Below, piece by piece: positions 49,018 through 57,235 of a stretch of DNA of 64,000 nucleotides (position 1 is its first letter; the number at the start of each line of letters is the position of its first letter). Position numbers and translations under genes: made by a program. Origin of the DNA: Candidatus Poseidoniaceae archaeon (GTDB lineage Archaea > Thermoplasmatota > Poseidoniia > Poseidoniales > Poseidoniaceae); contig CASIAI010000001.1 in NCBI GenBank assembly GCA_949372655.1, positions 325,279 through 389,278 on the forward strand. The letters run 5' to 3'. The notes beneath the pieces were generated by a model. It did no database searches. It saw nothing but the letters and a program-made list of their open reading frames with translations, and was not told the DNA's origin.

Positions 49018-51606
49018 ATGGTTCGGCGTCCTTCGGATATGAATAAGAAGTTTGCAATAGTGATGGCCCTTTTCATGGCCCTTGCTGGATGTACTGAAAG
49101 TATCGAAGATGACATAAAAGAAAACGTTAGTATCCCTGGGTGCAACGACGAGGCATCATTCAATTATAATGAAAGTGCAACTAATGTAGATGCATGCTTA
49201 ACAGAATTAGCCCTAGAACAAGCAATCATGGATTTCATGATGGCTATCGATGAAGGTCCTAAGAATGCCAATGATACAATTGGAGTAACTGCCTCTGCAA
49301 CATCATCTATGGATGACATGGCTTCAACTTCTACACTCGCATTCTCACCTTCAGGATTTGCTCAAATTGTGACCATGACTGGAAACATCGATATGGGACC
49401 AGGTATGGTAATGCCGATCGATATTAAAATCAATCAAAATGTCATGCCTAATCCTGATGGAACAGACTCTACAATTATGCACATAGTTCACATGAGTGCT
49501 GACAATGAATTTGTTATGCACAACGCTGTTTCATGGTCTACAATAGTCGCTGATATGCTTGATGATGACTGTGATGATGACTGTGATGGTGACAACATGG
49601 GTGAAGACGACATGGATGGAGACAACATGGGTGGAGACGACATGGATGGAGACGACATGGGTGGAGACCACATGGATGGAGACCACAACTCAAACAGTAA
49701 CCATGGAGACCACATGGAAATGGTGTGGCGTTGTATCGACTTTGTAAACTACTCGTTAGCCCCTTCAGATGGAAATATAACTGATGTTTTTATGTCAAAT
49801 GACCTTGACTTTTCCATGTGTGGTATGCTAGTAGGCGAGACTAATCATACCTTTGGAACAGGCGAATTCACCATGCCTGAAAAATTTGCAACCCGTGAAT
49901 GTATGACCAGTAGTATAGATCAAAGTTCAGAGTGCGAAACATCGGTAATCGAGTCAAATTCAACAGGATTATGGAATCACTTCTACGTATCTGAGGAATC
50001 TGCATGTGATGAGGGGAGCTTTGATAGTTCAACAAATATGTGCTTAGAATTTTTAGGTGAACTATCTATGAATGATTCTGAAGCATTTGAGGTATTCTCT
50101 CAAGGAGAAAGTATTACTGTCATGTATCAGTATAATTCAACTACTCAAAGTGGAATTTTAATGGTTGAAGATGATCCTGAACATGACGATGACATGAATG
50201 GGCATGATGATGACATGGGTGGAAACGACATGGACATGGGTATGCCAGATCCGGTTGACGCAAAGGATGTTTTGGAAGATTTTGATGTTACTAACTCAAC
50301 ATATGCTTTAGCACAAGCAACAGATAATGGATACTCTTTTACTGCCAATGTAACTGAAGAATATATGGATGAAGATGGTTCATCCATGAATGTCACAACC
50401 ACTTTCACATTTGTAATTGATTCTAGTTTTAAGGTCAATTCAGTTTCTGCTTCCAATGTAATGGAAACAATAACTGTTACAATTTTAACTGATACACAGG
50501 TCGAAGCGTACTTCAATACAGACTTGTCTGCTTTGACCACTCAAGCACTTCCATTCAGTGTTATGCCAATGGGTGGAAACCATGGTGATGACATGGACGG
50601 AGACGACATGGGTGGAGACCACATGGATGGAGACCACAACTCAAACAGTAACCATGGAGACCACATGGAAATGGTGTGGCGTTGTATCGACTTTGTAAAC
50701 TACTCGTTAGCCCCTTCAGATGGAAATATAACTGATGTTTTTATGTCAAATGACCTTGACTTTTCCATGTGTGGTATGCTAGTAGGCGAGACTAATCATA
50801 CCTTTGGAACAGGCGAATTCACCATGCCTGAAAAATTTGCAACCCGTGAATGTATGACCAGTAGTATAGATCAAAGTTCAGAGTGCGAAACATCGGTAAT
50901 CGAGTCAAATTCAACAGGATTATGGAATCACTTCTACGTATCTGAGGAATCTGCATGTGATGAGGGGAGCTTTGATAGTTCAACAAATATGTGCTTAGAA
51001 TTTTTAGGTGAACTATCTATGAATGATTCTGAAGCATTTGAGGTATTCTCTCAAGGAGAAAGTATTACTGTCATGTATCAGTATAATTCAACTACTCAAA
51101 GTGGAATTTTAATGGTTGAAGATGATCCTGAACATGACGATGACATGAATGGGCATGATGACCATGGAGTTCACAACTCACTTGATTGGATGATCTCTGA
51201 TAGTAACCTAGACCTACCACCTATCGCAGGAGATCTTTCTGACTACTCTGCAGTTCTTTCGGTTTGTGATGAAGACATGCCAGATTCTAGCGATGAAATG
51301 ATGGACTTGGGAGGCTCAGAATCAAGTTTAGTATGCTCAGAATTTGTTCTTATTGTTAAATTGAGTGACGCTGGAATGGACTCAGACATAATGTTCCATG
51401 ATGTAGATAACTCTGGAACTTTAACTGACGGAGATATGCTTCACATAAACCCTAATGCAACTATTGGAGATTGGACACACCTGCGTCTATACTCTACTAG
51501 TGCTGATGCATACAGTGATGAAAATCCAATGATGACTCCTGGTTTCACCGGAGCTTTAGGAATGCTTGCTCTACTTGGAGCGGCTTTGCTAACTCGCAGA
51601 GATTGA
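49018..51606 (+). CDS. Acidic lipoprotein with internal exact duplication and C-terminal PGF-CTERM-like signal
   Basis: Lipobox ALAGCTES (likely start MNKKFAIVMALFMALAGC); IPGCNDEASFNYNESATNVDACLTELAL parallels the 44621 protein; C-terminus PGFTGALGMLALLGAALLTRRD. Confidence 0.83.
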   Translation: MVRRPSDMNKKFAIVMALFMALAGCTESIEDDIKENVSIPGCNDEASFNYNESATNVDACLTELALEQAIMDFMMAIDEGPKNANDTIGVTASATSSMDDMASTSTLAFSPSGFAQIVTMTGNIDMGPGMVMPIDIKINQNVMPNPDGTDSTIMHIVHMSADNEFVMHNAVSWSTIVADMLDDDCDDDCDGDNMGEDDMDGDNMGGDDMDGDDMGGDHMDGDHNSNSNHGDHMEMVWRCIDFVNYSLAPSDGNITDVFMSNDLDFSMCGMLVGETNHTFGTGEFTMPEKFATRECMTSSIDQSSECETSVIESNSTGLWNHFYVSEESACDEGSFDSSTNMCLEFLGELSMNDSEAFEVFSQGESITVMYQYNSTTQSGILMVEDDPEHDDDMNGHDDDMGGNDMDMGMPDPVDAKDVLEDFDVTNSTYALAQATDNGYSFTANVTEEYMDEDGSSMNVTTTFTFVIDSSFKVNSVSASNVMETITVTILTDTQVEAYFNTDLSALTTQALPFSVMPMGGNHGDDMDGDDMGGDHMDGDHNSNSNHGDHMEMVWRCIDFVNYSLAPSDGNITDVFMSNDLDFSMCGMLVGETNHTFGTGEFTMPEKFATRECMTSSIDQSSECETSVIESNSTGLWNHFYVSEESACDEGSFDSSTNMCLEFLGELSMNDSEAFEVFSQGESITVMYQYNSTTQSGILMVEDDPEHDDDMNGHDDHGVHNSLDWMISDSNLDLPPIAGDLSDYSAVLSVCDEDMPDSSDEMMDLGGSESSLVCSEFVLIVKLSDAGMDSDIMFHDVDNSGTLTDGDMLHINPNATIGDWTHLRLYSTSADAYSDENPMMTPGFTGALGMLALLGAALLTRRD
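49648..50210 (+). repeat. Exact in-frame direct repeat, copy 1 (563 bp)
   Basis: Identical by eye to 50599-51161, offset 951 bp (317 codons). Confidence 0.93.
50599..51161 (+). repeat. Exact in-frame direct repeat, copy 2 (563 bp)
   Basis: Identical by eye to 49648-50210. Confidence 0.93.
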
Positions 51607-51611
51607 ATTCA
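51541..51611 (+). repeat. 71-bp exact direct repeat copy 2 (encodes PGF-CTERM-like tail)
   Basis: Identical to 48656-48726. Confidence 0.95.
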
Positions 51612-51633
51612 ATCAACCAATGTACGCACCTTC

Positions 51634-51828
51634 TTAGAAGGTAACAAAGCGAAATAGTACCTTTGATACTGCGCTTAGCATTAGTACGATCATGAAAGAG
51701 CCAAGAGCCCATTTGGCCCAAGGCCTATCAGGCTTACTTGGTGGCCATGGGTCGAAACCAAGGCGTTCAGCCTCTTCTACCAAAGCGGCTAGTTCTGCCA
51801 ATTCTTCCTCTAAAGTCTCGGCTACCAT
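51634..51828 (-). CDS. Small single-TM protein
   Basis: MVAETLEEELAELAALVEEAERLGFDPWPPSKPDRPWAKWALGSFMIVLMLSAVSKVLFRFVTF. Confidence 0.6.
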   Translation of the reverse strand: MVAETLEEELAELAALVEEAERLGFDPWPPSKPDRPWAKWALGSFMIVLMLSAVSKVLFRFVTF

Positions 51829-51955
51829 GCAAAATGCCAAATGCTCGGCATAATTGAATAATTGGTATGAAAGGCAAATAAAATAGTCAAAATCCACCCA
51901 ATTCTCGATACAGAAGGAAACATGCATTCAAAAGCAAACGGATGGATTTGAGAGT

Positions 51956-52753
51956 ATGTCCATAAGATTAATTGCTATAATTTCTGCCCTAATATTTGTT
52001 TCAGGGATCTTTGGCGGTGTGATTTTAGAACGCTTAGACTTAAGTTTATCATCTGAAAACGAGCAATCCTTCTCCGTCGAAGTAGATAATGAAGAAGGAA
52101 CAAATGTATATTCTCTAATTGAAATCGACGAAGGTGATAACGATGAGGAAGAGCAAGTAACATGGGTTTTACATGAATTTGAGTTTAATTCTAAAAACGG
52201 GGAAGAAGCCATTACATGGGACTTTGGAGACGGAACTACTGCTTCAGGAGATTCTGTTACACACCAATTCCAAACATCTGGAATATTTTTGATTACTGCA
52301 ACATCCATTGGTACTGATGATGTTAAAACTGCTTCAGTCGAAGTCACTGTAAATCGAGATTCATTTGCCGAGGTAGATAATATGGAATGCTCGTGTGCTC
52401 CAACCGGTAAAGATACTGTAATCGACCTTGTAGCACTCCCTGGTGTGCAATCCATACAGGGTTTTGTCCAAGTAGAACATGATGGAAGTAGCGAATCTTG
52501 TACCCTGAGAAATCCACTACAAGAATGTCACATTAGAGTAATTCTACAGCGTACACAGCAAGGAGAGGTAGTTTCTGAAGAAGTATTATTTGATGATACC
52601 TTTCGAAGTAATGAAAAAGTTGTAGATTTCGACCTATCAGAAATTGAGTTCTCACAGGGAGAAACTCTCCAACTACGTCTTGAAACTGACCAACTTAGAG
52701 ATTGGCATAAACCAACTGCAGAATGGAGCATAAGTGCACCAATTATTGCTTGA
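51956..52753 (+). CDS. Secreted/membrane-anchored protein with PKD-like domain
   Basis: N-terminal TM; AITWDFGDGTTASGDSVTHQFQTSGIFLITATS is a PKD signature. Confidence 0.8.
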   Translation: MSIRLIAIISALIFVSGIFGGVILERLDLSLSSENEQSFSVEVDNEEGTNVYSLIEIDEGDNDEEEQVTWVLHEFEFNSKNGEEAITWDFGDGTTASGDSVTHQFQTSGIFLITATSIGTDDVKTASVEVTVNRDSFAEVDNMECSCAPTGKDTVIDLVALPGVQSIQGFVQVEHDGSSESCTLRNPLQECHIRVILQRTQQGEVVSEEVLFDDTFRSNEKVVDFDLSEIEFSQGETLQLRLETDQLRDWHKPTAEWSISAPIIA

Positions 52754-52856
52754 TTCATTCTATTCTATGAGTTCTTGAAGATATTCAGTTTTCTTTTTCC
52801 AATGGCGCTCGAACAAGGATAATGTTTCTGAGACATTGTCAAATATTGGTATAGCC

Positions 52857-53012
52857 ATGAGTGAATTTTTAGTTTCAGGAGAATTTGTAATGCCTAAAAT
52901 CACTTACAATATTGGAAGAATTGGCGACAATATAGGAAGAATTGGAGATACAGTTGCGACAGATTCGGTAGTAATGGAAGAACAAGTTCAGACCGGCCAA
53001 GAGGAAGAATAG
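52857..53012 (+). CDS. Putative 51-aa protein with GRIGDNIGRIGD repeat
   Basis: MSEFLVSGEFVMPKITYNIGRIGDNIGRIGDTVATDSVVMEEQVQTGQEEE; intact small ORF, weak evidence. Confidence 0.3.
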   Translation: MSEFLVSGEFVMPKITYNIGRIGDNIGRIGDTVATDSVVMEEQVQTGQEEE

Positions 53013-53099
53013 TTGCAAAGGGCCCCCCTTTGATTAGACGGATAGGGAGAGAGTACCCTCTCATCTCGGCTGATGAAAGCAAGGGTAGGTTCAGTGACA

Positions 53100-53363
53100 T
53101 TATTCAACCAAGGCTATGATTTCCAACGAGGCGTGGTCAACTCCCGCATTCTTTCTAAATTCGATCATACGAGGATCTTTCAACTGCTTATCCTTAATCG
53201 AATTCATTTCGAAAACTGTGTATACGCTACTTTCGTTGCCGTTTTCATGACCGTAAGCTAAGACTCGAACGTGATTTTTTAGCCTCATGGCTTCGTTTGA
53301 CTCGAATTCTTTTTTCCATACACCGTAACCTTTGGTCACTTTGAATTTCGATATTACTTTCAT
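53100..53363 (-). CDS. Small hypothetical protein, possible dimeric alpha/beta-barrel type
   Basis: 87-aa ORF MKVISKFKVTKGYGVWKKEFES...; adjacent to HxlR-type regulator on the same strand. Confidence 0.6.
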   Translation of the reverse strand: MKVISKFKVTKGYGVWKKEFESNEAMRLKNHVRVLAYGHENGNESSVYTVFEMNSIKDKQLKDPRMIEFRKNAGVDHASLEIIALVE

Positions 53364-53375
53364 TTCTGAATCACC

Positions 53376-53741
53376 CTAGGAATTATTGCTTCCAACCCAT
53401 TCAAAAACAGATTTGAGGATTGGCCCCAGCGTTCTGCCTTTTTCTGACAATTCATACTCAACCCTTGCAGGAACTTCAGCAAAAACTTCTCGATCAACCA
53501 GCCCCTGATTAATCATCTCATCCAAGCGACGGGCGAGCGTGGTCGCAGTAATGCCTATATCTCGCTTAAGTTGATTAAATCTCATTGGTTTTTTCGTACG
53601 AGACATGAAAAACAACATGTTGAGGACATGTGACTTCCCTAACAGTTCGATGAATTCTCGTCCTTGTGATTGCAAGCAAAGGGGCTGCACATAAATAGGT
53701 GGTTGCATAGCGCTACCAAGTTGCTTAATTATATCAAGCAC
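53376..53741 (-). CDS. HxlR-family winged-helix transcriptional regulator
   Basis: GKSHVLNMLFFMSRTKKPMRFNQLKRDIGITATTLARRLDEMINQGLVDREVFAEVPARVEYELSEKGRTLGPIL. Confidence 0.88.
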   Translation of the reverse strand: MLDIIKQLGSAMQPPIYVQPLCLQSQGREFIELLGKSHVLNMLFFMSRTKKPMRFNQLKRDIGITATTLARRLDEMINQGLVDREVFAEVPARVEYELSEKGRTLGPILKSVFEWVGSNNS

Positions 53742-53832
53742 CCAGTTTCAAACTCGATACCATGGTCTCTGCTTTGGAACTTTTTCTTATTAATAGGAAC
53801 GGTACCTCCCAGTGACAAGGAGATATGATATT

Positions 53833-53952
53833 ATGAGTAAATGCGGATGCGGAAGATCACCAACTGGAATGTGTATAGGATGGCACGGTCTTTCCAAAGA
53901 AGAATATGAAGCGAAATTGAAAGAACACCAAGAGAGCTCAAAAGAGGAATGA
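53833..53952 (+). CDS. 39-aa Cys-rich mini-protein with CDGSH-like 3Cys-1His motif
   Basis: MSKCGCGRSPTGMCIGWHGLSKEEYEAKLKEHQESSKEE; ATGA overlap with downstream ORF. Confidence 0.6.
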   Translation: MSKCGCGRSPTGMCIGWHGLSKEEYEAKLKEHQESSKEE

Positions 53953-54203
53953 ATTTGGCAAGGAATTGGAATACAATTCTTCGTTGGGTTCATCTGACCT
54001 TTGGGATGATGATTTCTGTTTATTTCGCTCGAATTACTTTCACTGGAAACACTGACGCCTGGGATAATGATCCTTGGGTCACGATGTTTGTTGGACAAGC
54101 TGTGGTAGCGATTGTTTTCTGGACTGGAATCATCAAGTGGCAACTGCCTCGTATCAAGAAGTGGAATCGTAACCGAAAGAAATCCAAAGCAGCGACAAAT
54201 TGA
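53949..54203 (+). CDS. Small 2-TM membrane protein
   Basis: 84 aa, hydrophobic segments LRWVHLTFGMMISVYFA and WVTMFVGQAVVAIVFWTGII. Confidence 0.6.
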   Translation: MNLARNWNTILRWVHLTFGMMISVYFARITFTGNTDAWDNDPWVTMFVGQAVVAIVFWTGIIKWQLPRIKKWNRNRKKSKAATN

Positions 54204-54355
54204 TTCGGATGAGTTGCAAGGGGTCATCCGAAACCCCTTTGCATTTTATTTTCTGATACAAAGGGGATTCAGTGGTTCGATACAGACGCTAGGCACTTAA
54301 AGGACTCACTGCTTACTTTAAATTGGGTATTACCTTTGCTAAAGTCAACTCTCGA

Positions 54356-55228
54356 TTATTCAGACTCAAGAAAACTTCTAAACTCTTTTTTGTTGAATAA
54401 AATTCCCGATAACAGAACCGAAGAACCTAGGCATCCAGCGAGAATGAAGAGGATTGCTCCTGATGTTCCTGGACTTGCAATTGCAACACGCAAGATTACA
54501 GTCGATAATATGAAACCAGTATTTCTTGCTAAATGGGAAAAATCTGTGATATACTGATATGATACCAGAAGTATTAGGATATCTGCCATAATGAGTACTG
54601 TGAAGAAGTCTAAGAAGAAAATCATGCGATTTGTACTTCCATCTCCCTGGAATAAAGAATATGACCAAGTCGACAGAGAGTAGATGGCAACCAGAATATA
54701 CACTCCAAGTAGTAAGATTGCAAGTTGTTTTTTCTGCGAGATAAAATTATCTAAATCTTCGTTTTCACTGGTATTCAAACTGATATCTCGTTGAGCATTA
54801 TTAAAGAAGAGAGCTGTGCAAAAAAGTACGACAAATGCAATACACTCTATCGCTAAGGTTGTGATACTATCATCAACCGATGAAGATACTGATGCATCGA
54901 TATCTGATAACCGCTTGAGAATATCTCGAACAACAAGTAAGGTAATAATTTCAAATTGCTTCCCGATTGAATTGGTAAAGGATTTTGGGATTGTACGAAT
55001 TAATTCATACACTTCATAGGCCAAGAAGATGGAAAAAGGCGTGTACAATGAGTCGAGATATGAATCAAATAATCCACTGGTCTTTTCACTCAAACCAATC
55101 CATTCTAGTTGATACAGAAGGCAAAGCAATAGGTGGACGAGAAAACCAAAAATTGCAGTTCGGATGCAAACAATACGCAGCTTTCCTTTTACATTTGAAC
55201 CCAGTAACCTGTCGTACAATGAATCCAC
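54356..55228 (-). CDS. Hypothetical multi-pass membrane protein
   Basis: 290 aa with several hydrophobic helices. Confidence 0.65.
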   Translation of the reverse strand: MDSLYDRLLGSNVKGKLRIVCIRTAIFGFLVHLLLCLLYQLEWIGLSEKTSGLFDSYLDSLYTPFSIFLAYEVYELIRTIPKSFTNSIGKQFEIITLLVVRDILKRLSDIDASVSSSVDDSITTLAIECIAFVVLFCTALFFNNAQRDISLNTSENEDLDNFISQKKQLAILLLGVYILVAIYSLSTWSYSLFQGDGSTNRMIFFLDFFTVLIMADILILLVSYQYITDFSHLARNTGFILSTVILRVAIASPGTSGAILFILAGCLGSSVLLSGILFNKKEFRSFLESE

Positions 55229-55462
55229 CTAATCCGCGTTTTTATTATTCATTCAAATAGTTGTGTTCAAAAAATACTCTCTTTAATTTAAACTGACAAA
55301 CCGTTTATTCAAAGAATTGGTACACCCACTGCATCCCTACAAGGGCATCCGATTGTACTCGTCTGTATTCGGAACAGTACTCACTAATTCAAAGAGTTTA
55401 GACTCATAAGGATTAGTTAAGAAAACCTACAGTTTGCTGTATTCAGTAAATATCAAGTATCA

Positions 55463-55663
55463 ATGAACCTTAGAACAGTCGTGAGTAGACTAGAGTTAAT
55501 CGGTTATTTCCTTTGGTTTTTGACATTGTTAATTTTGATACTCGGATATTACTATGGTTTGTTTTACTCTGAATTTATTTTTATCTTCCCTTTTATCGTA
55601 TTTGGAACGATGGTGTTCAATTATTTTGCAATCGCATATAGCGAAAAGCAAGAATCTCCCTAA
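55463..55663 (+). CDS. Small 2-TM membrane protein
   Basis: 66 aa, two hydrophobic segments. Confidence 0.45.
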   Translation: MNLRTVVSRLELIGYFLWFLTLLILILGYYYGLFYSEFIFIFPFIVFGTMVFNYFAIAYSEKQESP

Positions 55664-55720
55664 GCACTAATTAAATTTAGACTCACAAGAGTTCAAACCC
55701 CTAGGCCTTGAGGCCTTGTA

Positions 55721-57235
55721 ATGAGCGAAGTACCAGATGGTGTTGACCTATCCGGTTTTCAACGTAAACCACCTCGTCCTACTGCGACAATGACGCTCAC
55801 TAGAGACGGTCCAAACGGACCTGAAGTTTTACTTGGCCTGCGTAGTGAAACCATGGCTGCTTTCCCTGGTTACTGGGCGTTTACTGGAGGTGGTGTATCA
55901 CGGGTTGATGCTGCAGCCGTTGAATCTTTTTCAGTACTTGATGTTGAACATGGAAAGGCTATTGCCTGTATCTTAAGAGAGACTTGTGAAGAACTCGGTT
56001 TGGCCCCAAATGGTGACCATGTGATTTCTATAGATGAAAATGCTCGATTTGAAGTAATCAAAGATAAGGCCAACTGGTTACCAAATGCAGAGGATTGTAC
56101 AATTCCAGTTAATACGGATAATATTAAAATTCTCGGACACCGTATTACGCCGCCTTTTGGGCCGATTCAATTCGATAATGCCTTCATTCACTTTCATTGT
56201 GGTGATTGGCAGAGTGTGCCTGAAATAGACCTTGAACCACAGACAGAATTTGATGAAATAATGTGGGCAACTCCACAAGAAATACTCAATCGATGGTCCA
56301 AATATGAAATTAAAGTTGCTCCGCCAGTGATCTCAATACTGATGGAAATAATCCGAGTGCTTGAATTTTCTAATGGAGATATTGAACAAGCAGCAGAGAA
56401 TATTTCACGAAGAAAGCCAGGTCGACAATCAATACTATTTGCACATGGTGTAGAAGTAGTCCCTATTAGAACTCAAACCTTACCTCCTGCCGACCATACT
56501 AACTGTTATCTTGTTGGCGACCCTGATGGGGATTTCATAATAATTGACCCAGCAGTGCGTTTCCGCGAAGATATGGAAGACTTAGCCGATGCCGTAGAGC
56601 GCCATAAAGGCCAACCTATCGCTATTGCTTTCACTCATTCTCATGGTGACCACCTTGCTGATATGGACCTATTAGGTGAGGCTTTTGACCTACCGATTTG
56701 GGGTAGTGAATACACATCAAGAAGCGTTCATTGCGACAGAATTCTTTCCGAAGGGGATGTCTTGATACTCGGCCAACAAAGTTGGCAGATTCTAATCACT
56801 CCAGGTCATCATCCAGGACATACTTGTTTCCTAAGTGATGCTGGATTAATCGCTGGTGATATGGTGGCCGGTTTTGGTACTATTTTGATCCCTCCAGCCA
56901 CCGGTGACATGGATGTTTATCTTGAGCAGTTAGATAGACTAAGAGCACTTGAGCCACATTTAGTATTTCCAAGCCATGGTCCAGTAATCGCTTTACCTAC
57001 TAAGATTTTCACTCATTACATCACTCACCGTGAGGCGCGCCATAGTAAAGTTCTGGCCGCAGTAAACGATGGTTTGTCCTCAGTTGATGAAATCTCAGTC
57101 AAAGCCTACGACGATACACCGAATGCTCATCCCGGTTTAGCAAAAGACCAAACCCTGGCTCACCTATTATCTCATCAAAGACAAGGCCGACTTACTAGTG
57201 ATAAATCGGGCAACTGGCATGCAAGCATTGATTGA
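55721..57235 (+). CDS. Nudix domain fused to metallo-beta-lactamase-fold hydrolase
   Basis: Nudix box-like GGGVSRVDAAAV...ACILRETCEELGL; MBL HxHxDH-type motif FTHSHGDHLADMD, GHHPGHTCFL, AGDMVAG, FPSHGPV. Confidence 0.88.
   Translation: MSEVPDGVDLSGFQRKPPRPTATMTLTRDGPNGPEVLLGLRSETMAAFPGYWAFTGGGVSRVDAAAVESFSVLDVEHGKAIACILRETCEELGLAPNGDHVISIDENARFEVIKDKANWLPNAEDCTIPVNTDNIKILGHRITPPFGPIQFDNAFIHFHCGDWQSVPEIDLEPQTEFDEIMWATPQEILNRWSKYEIKVAPPVISILMEIIRVLEFSNGDIEQAAENISRRKPGRQSILFAHGVEVVPIRTQTLPPADHTNCYLVGDPDGDFIIIDPAVRFREDMEDLADAVERHKGQPIAIAFTHSHGDHLADMDLLGEAFDLPIWGSEYTSRSVHCDRILSEGDVLILGQQSWQILITPGHHPGHTCFLSDAGLIAGDMVAGFGTILIPPATGDMDVYLEQLDRLRALEPHLVFPSHGPVIALPTKIFTHYITHREARHSKVLAAVNDGLSSVDEISVKAYDDTPNAHPGLAKDQTLAHLLSHQRQGRLTSDKSGNWHASID

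Noticed and set aside
44457-51611. Mobile element or provirus bounded by tRNA copies
   Set aside because: No integrase, transposase or phage genes between the copies; tandem duplication explains the pattern better.
53790-54227. 145-aa minus ORF opposite the CDGSH-like mini-protein
   Set aside because: Antisense to two better supported overlapping plus-strand ORFs; composition not protein-like.
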